From Poritiphilus sp965212595 (GTDB lineage Bacteria; Bacteroidota; Bacteroidia; Flavobacteriales; Flavobacteriaceae): a stretch of 64,000 nt of DNA. The stretch is from positions 310,001 through 374,000 of the forward strand of contig CBDBVE010000001.1 in the NCBI GenBank assembly GCA_965212595.1, given 5' to 3'. The translations under genes were made by a program, and so were the position numbers. Position 1 is the stretch's first letter. Each line of letters opens with the position of its first letter. The notes beneath the pieces are model-generated. The model was not told the DNA's origin. It made no database searches and worked only from the letters and a program-made list of their open reading frames with translations. Of this stretch, positions 42,514-50,393 are shown piece by piece.

Positions 42514-43221
42514 TTAATTATTAGATGTACCTTTAAAAGCAATTTTTCCAACGGGGATGGTTCCAGAGCCATATGGTGATATACTCATTCTGTAATAAAG
42601 GTCCTGTTCTTTCAAAATAAGTTCCGCTCTTGCGGTTCCCCCTGCCTTATAAGAAAGCGTTACTACGTAGAAAATATGCTCCTCATTAGGATTAATCGTT
42701 TTTCGCAATAGGCTGGTTTTGTCAAGGTTTGTATCCAAGTAAGACTTTATATCGGTTAGACCATAGTTAAATTTTGAAAGTTTATCAAATTCAACCGTTT
42801 GCGATGGCAAAAGCAATCTTAAGTATGAATCTGGCGGTGTAAAAATTGCAAATGAATCAGCGGGAATATCGATATTTAACTCTAACGGAACATTAGTTTC
42901 GTTAATTATTCGGGTCCAAAACGAGGCAAATGCATATCTTTTTCCGGATGGGTCAAAATATTGTTTTCCATTAGGATCAATCATTCCTCCCTTTGGAAAG
43001 CTGTTCTGTATAGTAATTCCTTTTCCTGTAGAAGTTGTATAGGTAGTGTCTGTATAAATGTATTTTTCTAAATTAGGATTTTGTGATAGTTTAATGCTAC
43101 TATTTTTCGTGACTTCTATCTCTGACTTAATAGCAACCTTTTCTCTTTTTGAATTACTTCTTTGATTACAGGAATAAAGCCAAGTAACTACCAAAATCGA
43201 TATTATTAATTTGTTTCTCAT
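42514..43221 (-). CDS. Lipoprotein of unknown function
   Basis: A 235-residue lipoprotein (WLYSCNQ lipobox, Cys18). The mature part is beta-rich: YTDTTYTTSTGKGITIQNSFPKGG, FASFWTRIINETNVPLELNIDIPADSFAIF and FYVVTLSYKAGGTARAELILKEQDLYYRM. No known domain recognised. Palindromes lie on both sides (15 bp upstream, 68 bp downstream). Confidence 0.65.
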   Translation of the reverse strand: MRNKLIISILVVTWLYSCNQRSNSKREKVAIKSEIEVTKNSSIKLSQNPNLEKYIYTDTTYTTSTGKGITIQNSFPKGGMIDPNGKQYFDPSGKRYAFASFWTRIINETNVPLELNIDIPADSFAIFTPPDSYLRLLLPSQTVEFDKLSKFNYGLTDIKSYLDTNLDKTSLLRKTINPNEEHIFYVVTLSYKAGGTARAELILKEQDLYYRMSISPYGSGTIPVGKIAFKGTSNN

Positions 43222-43235
43222 ATTTTTTTTAGCTT

Positions 43236-43351
43236 GCTCACGGTCCTGGCTATGACTTCGTGGCCAGCGCCAGACTTTTTTTAGTTGATTTGTAACTACG
43301 AAAAAATGGCTAAGCGAAAGCCATGAGTTATAGCCGTTGTTAGCTGCTGTG
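43236..43351. repeat. Intergenic palindrome, GGCTATG type
   Basis: The left arm GCTCACGGTCCTGGCTATGA (43236) continues to CTTCGTGGCCAGCGCCAG, nearly identical to 33532-33572. The right arm GAGTTATAGCCGTTGTTAGC (43325) ends directly at the methyltransferase stop codon (43352). Confidence 0.85.
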
Positions 43352-43978
43352 TTACTCTTTTTTCAAAATTAAACCTCTAAAATCGTTTTCGTAGTATTTT
43401 AATTCCAACATGGTAAGATCTGGAAACAATTGTTTTAATTCTTCATCATTGTATATTATATGAGTTATCCCTTTGGTTGGATTGTCACTATTTTTCAATT
43501 TCTCCATATCAATTTCAGACATGTTAGGATTAAAGAGGCAAAAAAGAATACCCCCTTTTTTTAGGCTTGTATTAATCTGATCTTTAACTTTTTGAAATTC
43601 TTCACGTGAAATGTTGTCTAAAACTTTTGCAGCAACAATTCCATCAAAGGATTCATTTGTAAAGTAATGATCGGTCAAACTCGCACAGTCAAAATGAGCA
43701 GTCAGGTTTTCTTCCTCCGCCCATTCTCTTGCAAAATCTATGGCATTTTTTGAAAAATCCACCCCTTTGACACGGATTTCTGACTTGGCTAGAAAAATGG
43801 ACCAAATACCAACACCGCAACCTAAATCCAGCACGTTTTCAATATTATTCCTTTTGAAATACTGTAAACAATCTATCATTGAAAGAGATGGTTCAGCTTT
43901 TTTCCACGCGGAAGGAGCTTTTGCAAATATTTGATCCCAAATTATCTGATCTTTCAGGGTATTCGAATTTCCACTCAT
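43352..43978 (-). CDS. Class I SAM-dependent methyltransferase
   Basis: A 208-residue protein with motif I VLDLGCGVGIWSIFLAKS, acidic motif II VKGVDFSKNAID, the post-I segment AHFDCASLTDHYF, and motif IV-like FDGIVAAKVLDNIS. Small-molecule (thiopurine/tellurite-type) methyltransferases share this size; the target is unknown. End gene of the minus-strand array, 13 bp from a palindrome half-site. Confidence 0.87.
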   Translation of the reverse strand: MSGNSNTLKDQIIWDQIFAKAPSAWKKAEPSLSMIDCLQYFKRNNIENVLDLGCGVGIWSIFLAKSEIRVKGVDFSKNAIDFAREWAEEENLTAHFDCASLTDHYFTNESFDGIVAAKVLDNISREEFQKVKDQINTSLKKGGILFCLFNPNMSEIDMEKLKNSDNPTKGITHIIYNDEELKQLFPDLTMLELKYYENDFRGLILKKE

Positions 43979-43990
43979 TCTTTCACATTG

Positions 43991-44027
43991 CAGCTAACGG
44001 TCTCGGCTATAATTTCGTTGCGTCTAG
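43991..44027. repeat. Half copy of intergenic palindrome (left arm)
   Basis: AGCTAACGGTCTCGGCTATA then ATTTCGTTGCG is a full left arm, but no right arm follows before the plus-strand gene at 44220. The possible partner lies at 47300-47333, beyond the NLR module. Confidence 0.65.
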
Positions 44028-44219
44028 AACAAAGTTAGCAAAAAGGTAGTCTTAAAGTCTCACACTTCAAGCCTTAGCAAAAGTATTTGTAACTTGAATT
44101 CGAATTGAATATTTCTGGTAATACATAAATTAATAAGATCTCCTCGACTAAAAATTTCAACTACGATTTCTCTCCAAGAGAATCAAGGAATTTGCTTTAA
44201 TTAAATCTGTAATTCTCCT

Positions 44220-44789
44220 ATGAAAAGAATAAAGATCTTTCTGGCTTCTTCTAATGAATTAAAACAGGACCGTGAGAAGTTTGAAATAGAAATATACAGA
44301 AAATGTAAAACCTGGTTTGATCAGGAAATTTTTCTACACTTAGATGTTTGGGAAGACCTTTCTGCCCGTATTTCAGATACCCGTTCTCAAGACGAGTATA
44401 ACGAAAAAATCAAACAGGTAGATATTTTTGTTCTTCTGGCGCATAGCAAAGTTGGTATGTGCACTGCAGAAGAATTCGATCAGGCATTCGGCTCATTTAC
44501 GAATACAAAGAAGCCTTTCATTTTTACCTATTTCAAAAAAGTTGAAAAGAACTCCGACTCAAGCCTTAAGCAATTCAAGGAGAAACTTCATGAGTTGGGC
44601 CATTTTTATTCTCAGTACGCAGATCATAATGATTTATGGAATCAATTCAACAAGGAACTGGAAAGAATGGAGGTAGCCGAGTTTAAGAGAAATGATCATG
44701 ATAAAGCTCGAACAGGGCGAAATGTGACCATGGGTGACAAAGGAGTGTATATTGAAAAAGCCAAAGACATCAAAATCAACCTTAAATAG
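44220..44789 (+). CDS. TIR/DUF4062-like effector candidate with amyloid-type C-terminal motif
   Basis: A 189-residue protein. Residues 1-150 look like a Rossmannoid domain: IKIFLASSNELKQDREKFEIEI, LDVWEDLSARISDTRSQDEY, KQVDIFVLLAHSKVGMCTAEEF and KPFIFTYFK, recalling TIR, SEFIR or DUF4062 N-terminal domains of conflict systems. After a charged linker, residues 168-187 form a short beta-type motif, N-V-T-M-G-x-K-x-V-Y-I-E, repeated in the next protein. It is separated by 5 bp from the NLR gene. I infer an effector (perhaps a nucleotide hydrolase) signalled by NLR-templated assembly; no catalytic Glu is proven. Confidence 0.75.
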   Translation: MKRIKIFLASSNELKQDREKFEIEIYRKCKTWFDQEIFLHLDVWEDLSARISDTRSQDEYNEKIKQVDIFVLLAHSKVGMCTAEEFDQAFGSFTNTKKPFIFTYFKKVEKNSDSSLKQFKEKLHELGHFYSQYADHNDLWNQFNKELERMEVAEFKRNDHDKARTGRNVTMGDKGVYIEKAKDIKINLK

Positions 44790-44794
44790 TTAGA

Positions 44795-47260
44795 ATGTCC
44801 GAAACGCACAAAAACATAAGTTTGGGTCCAAAGTCTTTCTATTTTGAACATGTAGAAGGAGATGTTACCGTCAATTACAATGAAAAAGTAATTCCCAAGA
44901 ACCTTACTAGAAAGCCGTTTATACCAGAAGTTTTCGTTGGCAGGGCTAAAGAACTTCAAGCAATTCATGATCATTTCTTTATAAATGATTGCAAATTATT
45001 ACTCTTAAGTGGTTTTGGAGGTATTGGAAAAACTTCTCTTGCAGCTAATTACTATCACACCTACGAGAGTAAATACAAACATATTGGTTGGTCTTATGCA
45101 GAAACCGGTTTGTTAAATGCTTTACTGGGCTTCGCATTACCCATGCAACTGGATTTTCCTGATGATCTGCCAACAGAAAGTAGATTAGACCTGACCCTTG
45201 CGGCAATGGCAGAACTCGAAAAACCATGCTTATTAGTGCTTGATAATACAAATAACATTGACGATCTTCAAAGGTACTATCAAGCTCTACAGTCATGCCC
45301 AAATTTCCATGTTTTACTAACCACTAGAATTACAGAATTTGAGCAAGCGAAAAGTATTAGAGTTGGAACTCTAGAACCAGGGGATTCAATAGCTTTATTT
45401 GAAAAATACTATCCAGGGCATCAAGACAGCGACAACATATTGCTTAAAGATATTCTGAAAGCCATTGGCTACAATACTCTTGTCATAGAGTTAATGGCCA
45501 AAAACCTCAATCGTTTGAATCGCTTAAGAACTAATTATAGTTTGAATGATCTTCTGGAAGACTTACAAAATAACGGTCTATTGGCATTAAAAAACAAAGA
45601 GGTAAAGAGCACCTATAAAACAGGAGGAGGGCAAATACGATCTGAAACTCCTGCAGCTGTTATCGATGCAATGTATGACCTGGGAGGGTTAAGTAAATCA
45701 GAAAATTCTCTGATGTCTATCTTTTCAGTACTTCCCGCTGAAAATATTCCTTTTACTATCCTTGAGACCTTAATCTCAAATGACCAAAACATAGACGACA
45801 CGTTGTTAGACCTTTCGCAAAGAGGCTGGCTAGATTATAACCAAGGTACTCAGTCCTTTAAAGTAAGCCCAGTTATTCAAGAAATTGTAAGGGTAAAAAA
45901 CAAAGAGCGGTTGAGCGATGATACGCAAATTGTTGTCGACAACTTGAATCTAATTTTTGAGGAGGAGTTTGATTTAGAAAGTTCTGAAAAACTGGGTGCA
46001 GAAAAGTTAGAGCAATATGTAGTTTACGGTGTTTATATTGCGTATTATGTTAAAGCAATTTCTGGCGACTTAATAATTCTGGGTAAACATCTGGGAACCT
46101 ACTATACCTCAACAGGAAATCTGTGGACGGCTCTTACATATTTTACATTTAGCACACGTATGACTAAAGAGTTACAGAAAGCTTATCCAGAAAATATAGC
46201 AATATCTTACAACCTGGTAGCCCTTTATAGGAATTTGGGAGGCATAAAAAGTGAGCTTGGAAATTTAGTGGTTGCCCATGAATTCTATAACTCTGCATAT
46301 CAAATTATGCTTCAGCTTCCGAAGTACTTCGAGCTGGAAGATGAAGAATGGAAAACTAATATGGCTATTTCCCTGGAAAATATGGGAAATATATATTACA
46401 GCCTTGGAAACACAGATGAAGCCATAAGATTTTTTCTAAAAGCTAATGCAGTTTCAGAGGAGTTACATCAAAGAATTCCAGAAAGTGTTGATCATAAGCA
46501 CCAATTTGCAGTTTCTTTCCAAAATTTGGGAAAATTATATTGGGCCATTGGAGATTTTGAAAATGCATTGGAGAGCTACTTAAATTTTTATCAAACCGAA
46601 AAAGAACTGGTTGAGGCGTTTCCAAAAAACCCAAAATTCAAATATGGGTTAGCAATAGCGAGCCAGTTTATTGCAAGCGCTTTAAACAGACGTAATGATC
46701 AAATTTCTGCACTAACGTACGCACAGAGTTTTAATCATTTAATGCTTGAACTAACGGTAGATTATCCTTTTGCTTTAGATTATAAGAAAAGCTTAGCAAG
46801 CTCCTATTTGGTTTTAGGTCATATACAGAATGCTATGAATTTTTTAGATGAGGCCCTTTCACTTCATAAGTCTCATAATCAAATTCTTGAGGATCTCCAT
46901 TTTACCTCTCCGGATAGTGCGAGCTATAAAAACGGCTTGGCCGTTTCTCATCAAAATCTTGGTAACATATACGTTAAACTTGGGAATACTGACGATGCCT
47001 TAAAAAATTTCACTTCCTTCCATAGGTTTGAAAAAGAACTTTTTGAAGAGTTTCCTGAAAACGTTGAATTTAAATTTAATTACGCCCTTTCGAATTGGTT
47101 ATTGGGAGACTGCCTGTATCGGTCTGTAAGCAAGGCTAAAGCAAAAGATTACGTTCTTCTGGCCAAGGATTTAATGTATGAGTTGGTAAGAGATTTCCCT
47201 GATTACTTAGAATACCAACAGGCTTTAGAATCTTTAAACCACACTCTGGCCAATTTCTAA
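44795..47260 (+). CDS. NB-ARC/TPR STAND NTPase (NLR-like) with N-terminal amyloid-type motif
   Basis: An 821-residue protein. Residues 7-27 carry the motif N-I-S-L-G-x-K-x-F-Y-F-E, matching the end of the preceding protein. The NB-ARC NTPase follows: FVGRAKELQAI at 47-57, P-loop GFGGIGKTS 73-81, Walker B CLLVLDN 145-151, sensor LLTTR 174-178, and the GLPLA-like GYNTLVIELMA 225-235; then a winged-helix region to about 380 and at least eight TPRs (about 420-815, ~50-residue pattern). Such STAND proteins oligomerise on ligand sensing by the TPRs. Likely antiphage or stress-death sensor; partner is the gene 5 bp upstream. Confidence 0.9.
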   Translation: MSETHKNISLGPKSFYFEHVEGDVTVNYNEKVIPKNLTRKPFIPEVFVGRAKELQAIHDHFFINDCKLLLLSGFGGIGKTSLAANYYHTYESKYKHIGWSYAETGLLNALLGFALPMQLDFPDDLPTESRLDLTLAAMAELEKPCLLVLDNTNNIDDLQRYYQALQSCPNFHVLLTTRITEFEQAKSIRVGTLEPGDSIALFEKYYPGHQDSDNILLKDILKAIGYNTLVIELMAKNLNRLNRLRTNYSLNDLLEDLQNNGLLALKNKEVKSTYKTGGGQIRSETPAAVIDAMYDLGGLSKSENSLMSIFSVLPAENIPFTILETLISNDQNIDDTLLDLSQRGWLDYNQGTQSFKVSPVIQEIVRVKNKERLSDDTQIVVDNLNLIFEEEFDLESSEKLGAEKLEQYVVYGVYIAYYVKAISGDLIILGKHLGTYYTSTGNLWTALTYFTFSTRMTKELQKAYPENIAISYNLVALYRNLGGIKSELGNLVVAHEFYNSAYQIMLQLPKYFELEDEEWKTNMAISLENMGNIYYSLGNTDEAIRFFLKANAVSEELHQRIPESVDHKHQFAVSFQNLGKLYWAIGDFENALESYLNFYQTEKELVEAFPKNPKFKYGLAIASQFIASALNRRNDQISALTYAQSFNHLMLELTVDYPFALDYKKSLASSYLVLGHIQNAMNFLDEALSLHKSHNQILEDLHFTSPDSASYKNGLAVSHQNLGNIYVKLGNTDDALKNFTSFHRFEKELFEEFPENVEFKFNYALSNWLLGDCLYRSVSKAKAKDYVLLAKDLMYELVRDFPDYLEYQQALESLNHTLANF

Positions 47261-47299
47261 CTTAATTAGGTTTTAAATGATTTTTAGTGATATTAGTAT

Positions 47300-47333
47300 C
47301 GCACAACCGTTATTTTCCGCTGTTAGCTTGCTC
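47300..47333. repeat. Half copy of intergenic palindrome (right arm)
   Basis: CACAACCGTTATTTTCCGCT then GTTAGCTTGC, 40 bp after the NLR stop, resembles the right arm of the palindrome (CCGYTGTTAGCTGC). No left arm is adjacent. Confidence 0.4.
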
Positions 47334-47375
47334 TTTAGGTTTTAACTTTATCTTATAAATATCTACCCTTCATAT

Positions 47376-47395
47376 AACGGATGGTGATCCGTTCT
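47376..47395 (+). terminator. Possible hairpin after NLR operon
   Basis: AACGGAT and ATCCGTT form a perfect 7-bp stem with GGTG loop, about 117 bp after the NLR stop. There is no U-tract; an operator role is equally possible. Confidence 0.35.
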
Positions 47396-47414
47396 AAGAG
47401 GTTTCTTAATTTGT

Positions 47415-47437
47415 TTATTTAGAATTTATCTAAATAA
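47415..47437 (+). promoter_or_regulatory. Metal-type operator upstream of HhH operon
   Basis: A perfect palindrome TTATTTAGA-N5-TCTAAATAA, 32 bp upstream of the start at 47469. The same 9-5-9 motif occurs twice around the TonB receptor promoter. It resembles DtxR/Fur-type metal operators of Bacteroidota. Confidence 0.7.
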
Positions 47438-47468
47438 TTTTTTTATCCAAACTGGCATCCTTATTTTT

Positions 47469-47915
47469 ATGCCCCTAATGCAAAAACAAGAGAATACTAG
47501 CCAGGGGTTCAACTTAAAGAAAGTTATTACGGTAGCCTTCTTGTTTATGATGCTTGGTACGGCACTAGAATTGGTGCTGCTAGGTCATTACGAAGATACC
47601 CAGCAGCTGATTCCCATACTTTGTATAAGTGTCGCTATTTTGCTCATGTTTGTTCTCTTTTTTCGAAGAACAAAGCTTACCATTGGTATCTTTAAGCTGC
47701 TCATGCTCATAACCGCTTTAAGCGGAATTTATGGTACTTTTTTGCATCTACGTGCCAACTATGAGTTTGAGCAGGAGATGAAACCCACCACAGCAGGCTG
47801 GGATCTTTTTCTGGAAAGTTTATCGGGTGCGCTGCCAACACTTGCGCCTTGCAGCATGATTGTATTAGCATTAATAGGTTATTCATATTTAATACTCTTA
47901 AAACAACAACAATGA
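47469..47915 (+). CDS. Four-helix membrane protein, operon with HhH lipoprotein
   Basis: A 148-residue protein with four membrane helices (about 20-40, 48-68, 78-95, 118-140). The loop before helix 4 is acidic (YEFEQEMKPTTAGWDLFLESLSGALP). It overlaps the lipoprotein gene by 4 bp (ATGA). No family recognised with confidence. The perfect metal-type operator upstream suggests expression when the metal (probably iron) is limiting. ATG at 47478 is an alternative start. Confidence 0.65.
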   Translation: MPLMQKQENTSQGFNLKKVITVAFLFMMLGTALELVLLGHYEDTQQLIPILCISVAILLMFVLFFRRTKLTIGIFKLLMLITALSGIYGTFLHLRANYEFEQEMKPTTAGWDLFLESLSGALPTLAPCSMIVLALIGYSYLILLKQQQ

Positions 47916-48613
47916 GAAAATTCACAAAATTGGTAGTATGCTCTGCCCTAATAAGCATGACGATCATAGCTTGTAAGGACGCCAAAAGCGAGGCAAAAGC
48001 AATTGACGCAGGTACCGAACAAAGCCCATCGAACAATGAAAAGGCCGCAGAGGTAGAAAGTAGTGAAACCACGGCAGTATTAAACGCCAACCTGGCCACA
48101 GAAGCAGAATTAAACGGCATTAGTCTTCCTTCTGAAATGGTCGCCCAGATCTTGGAAAAAAGACCGTTTTTAAGTATGAACGCCCTGGATGCCTTAATGG
48201 CTGGTGAGGAAAATAAGGAGGAGCTGTACAAAAAAATATTCGTTCCGTTTAATTTAAACACCACAGCCGAAGCGGATTTTAAAATGATTCCTGGTGTTGG
48301 CGATCGTATGGCGCATGAGTTTGAAGAGTACAGACCCTATACCAGCATACAGCAATTTAGACGAGAAATTGGAAAATACGTAGATGACGAGGAAGTAGCC
48401 CGCTACGAAAATTACGTTTTTGTACCTGTAGAATTGAACAGCGCCTCCGAAGAAGATATTTTAGCCTTGCCCGGTGTTGGCAAACGTATGGCGCATGAGT
48501 TTGAAGAATACCGGCCCTACAACAACCTGGCGCAATTTAGAAAGGAAATTGGCAAGTATGTAGATGACAAAGAGTTGGCCAGGCTAGAGCGCTTTGTTTA
48601 TTTAAAAGAGTAA
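47912..48613 (+). CDS. Lipoprotein with duplicated helix-hairpin-helix modules
   Basis: A 233-residue lipoprotein (SMTIIAC, Cys at about 21). After a charged linker come ComEA-like HhH modules: a degenerate first one (LNANLATEAELNGISLPSEMVAQILEKRPF) and two nearly identical ~53-residue copies (FKMIPGVGDRMAHEFEEYRPY and ILALPGVGKRMAHEFEEYRPY, each followed by EIGKYVDD). HhH normally contacts DNA backbone, as in ComEA of DNA uptake, but here it lies in a possibly metal-regulated operon. The frame starts upstream at 47849; the ATG at 47912 gives the lipobox. Confidence 0.85.
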   Translation: MRKFTKLVVCSALISMTIIACKDAKSEAKAIDAGTEQSPSNNEKAAEVESSETTAVLNANLATEAELNGISLPSEMVAQILEKRPFLSMNALDALMAGEENKEELYKKIFVPFNLNTTAEADFKMIPGVGDRMAHEFEEYRPYTSIQQFRREIGKYVDDEEVARYENYVFVPVELNSASEEDILALPGVGKRMAHEFEEYRPYNNLAQFRKEIGKYVDDKELARLERFVYLKE

Positions 48614-48657
48614 GGATCCTATATTACTGGCATTACCTTAATGCTAATAAGAAAATA

Positions 48658-48695
48658 ACGCATATCTCTTTTTAATTTCGAGATATGCGTTTTTA
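48658..48695 (+). terminator. Bidirectional rho-independent terminator
   Basis: ACGCATATCTC and GAGATATGCGT form a perfect 11-bp stem with an 11-nt loop, followed by TTTTAT on the plus strand and an A-rich stretch giving TTATTTT on the minus strand. It serves both the HhH operon and guaB. Confidence 0.85.
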
Positions 48696-48715
48696 TGTAT
48701 TCTTAGCTTAAAAAA

Positions 48716-50188
48716 TCACCTACTGTAATTGGGCGACTCCTTGGTAATCGTTACATCATGCGGGTGGCTCTCATTGATACCACTGGCAGTGATCTTTACA
48801 AAGCGGCCCGAATCTTTTAACGTAGCAATGTCTTTAGACCCACAATAACCCATTCCGGCCCGTAAACCGCCTACAAATTGGTGAATGCTTTCAAAAAGAT
48901 CGCCTTTGTAAGGCACTCTGCCTACTATTCCTTCGGGGACCAGTTTTTTAATATCGTCTTCCACATCCTGGAAATAGCGGTCTTTGCTACCCTTTTTCAT
49001 GGCTTCAACAGAACCCATACCGCGGTACGATTTAAATTTCCGGCCTTCGTAAATAATAGTTTCACCCGGCGATTCTTTGGTACCCGCTAAAAGCGAGCCA
49101 AGCATCACACTGTCTGCTCCGGCTGCAATGGCCTTAGGAATATCTCCGGTGTAACGGATACCACCATCTGCAATAACGGGTACCCCGCTGCCTTTAATGG
49201 CCGCGGCAACTTCTAAAACGGCAGAGAATTGCGGTAAGCCTACACCCGCCACCACTCTGGTTGTACAAATAGAACCCGGTCCTATCCCAACCTTTACGGC
49301 ATCGGCTCCTGCCTCCACCAAATATTTGGCCGCTGCTGCCGTAGCAATATTCCCTACTACTACATCCAACTCTGGATGTTGTTTTTTTACCTCTTTTAAA
49401 ACAGCCACGACGCCTTTGGTATGCCCATGAGCCGTATCTATAACAATGGCATCCACTCCGGCGGTGACCAAAGCTTCTACGCGCTCCAGGCTATCAGCGG
49501 TAACGCCTACCGCAGCTGCTACCCTTAGCCTCCCAAACCTATCCTTGTTTGCAATGGGTTTCTGAGTGAGTTTGGTGATGTCTCTAAACGTAATAAGCCC
49601 AATTAATTTATTATTCCCGTTTACCACAGGTAATTTCTCAATTTTGTTCTCCTGAAGAATATCTTCAGCTTCGGTCAGGGAAGTCCCCTCGCTAACCGTT
49701 ACCAGGTTGGTAGACGTCATTACCTCAGAAATTGGGCGGTCGTTGTTTTTTTCAAACCTTAGATCGCGGTTGGTCACAATACCAATCAGCTTCTCCTGCT
49801 CATCAACTATAGGGATCCCCCCTATACTGTGCTCGGCCATACTGGCCTTGGCATCTTTTACCAGTGCCTGTTTAGGCAGGGTCACAGGGTCCATGATCAT
49901 CCCGCTCTCGGCACGCTTTACCTTGCGCACTTTCATCGCCTGATGTTCTATGGGCATGTTTTTATGTAACACGCCAATACAGCCTTCTCTAGCCATAGCG
50001 ATTGCCATGCGAGATTCTGTAACCGTATCCATAGCTGCCGAAATAATGGGCACGTTAATGGTGATGTTACGTGTAAATTTAGTTTGAATATTGACCTCTC
50101 TGGGTAGTACTTCGGAGTAGGCCGGCACCAGGAGTACGTCATCGTAAGTGAGACCTTCTCCCAGAATTTTGTTACGGTGGGCTTCCAT
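48716..50188 (-). CDS. guaB: IMP dehydrogenase
   Basis: A 490-residue enzyme that oxidises IMP to XMP, the committed step of GMP synthesis. The (beta/alpha)8 barrel is interrupted by two CBS domains (about 95-210). GIGPGSICTTRVVAGVGLPQ holds the catalytic Cys loop; ADGGIRYTGDIPKAIAAGADSVMLGSLLAGTKESPGE binds the phosphate; YRGMGSVEAM precedes the flap. The full length matches bacterial GuaB. A strong Bacteroidota-type promoter lies directly upstream. Confidence 0.98.
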   Translation of the reverse strand: MEAHRNKILGEGLTYDDVLLVPAYSEVLPREVNIQTKFTRNITINVPIISAAMDTVTESRMAIAMAREGCIGVLHKNMPIEHQAMKVRKVKRAESGMIMDPVTLPKQALVKDAKASMAEHSIGGIPIVDEQEKLIGIVTNRDLRFEKNNDRPISEVMTSTNLVTVSEGTSLTEAEDILQENKIEKLPVVNGNNKLIGLITFRDITKLTQKPIANKDRFGRLRVAAAVGVTADSLERVEALVTAGVDAIVIDTAHGHTKGVVAVLKEVKKQHPELDVVVGNIATAAAAKYLVEAGADAVKVGIGPGSICTTRVVAGVGLPQFSAVLEVAAAIKGSGVPVIADGGIRYTGDIPKAIAAGADSVMLGSLLAGTKESPGETIIYEGRKFKSYRGMGSVEAMKKGSKDRYFQDVEDDIKKLVPEGIVGRVPYKGDLFESIHQFVGGLRAGMGYCGSKDIATLKDSGRFVKITASGINESHPHDVTITKESPNYSR

Positions 50189-50211
50189 TGCAATTAAGGA
50201 TTAATTGCGTG

Positions 50212-50240
50212 CAAATATACCACTTTTAGAGCAGACCAAA
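50212..50240 (-). promoter_or_regulatory. Promoter of guaB
   Basis: Minus strand: TTTG (50237-50240), 17-bp spacer, TATATTTG (50212-50219). It fits the Bacteroidota -33/-7 consensus TTTG / TAnnTTTG. The start codon is 24 bp downstream. Confidence 0.65.
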
Positions 50241-50321
50241 CAGGCTTTTGCCAATTTAACGTAAAGGGCCTGGTCAAAGTTTGTCTTCCTAACAATTTGA
50301 TTACCAAAAAACAACGATTTC

Positions 50322-50344
50322 TTATTTTTATTTATTCTAAATAA
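50322..50344 (+). promoter_or_regulatory. Metal-type operator upstream of TonB receptor -33 element
   Basis: TTATTTTTA-N5-TCTAAATAA: 7 of 9 left-arm bases and the full right arm of the perfect motif at 47415-47437. It ends 2 bp before the -33 TTTG. Confidence 0.6.
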
Positions 50345-50346
50345 AG

Positions 50347-50377
50347 TTTGAATTTCCAAAATTGGTGTGTACATTTG
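50347..50377 (+). promoter_or_regulatory. Promoter of TonB-dependent receptor
   Basis: TTTG (50347-50350), 19-bp spacer, TACATTTG (50370-50377), an exact TTTG-N19-TAnnTTTG Bacteroidota promoter, with an operator-like palindrome on each side. Confidence 0.7.
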
Positions 50378-50393
50378 CCTCATCCAAATTTTG

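Noticed and set aside
28340..43351. Classical integron attC array
   Set aside because: Most copies do not match the strict GTTRRRY / RYYYAAC core, and no IntI-type integrase is in the window. Kept as attC-like only.
44220..44789. Toxin-antitoxin pair with the downstream gene
   Set aside because: The downstream gene is an 821-residue NB-ARC/TPR protein, and the shared motif points to signalling rather than toxin neutralisation.
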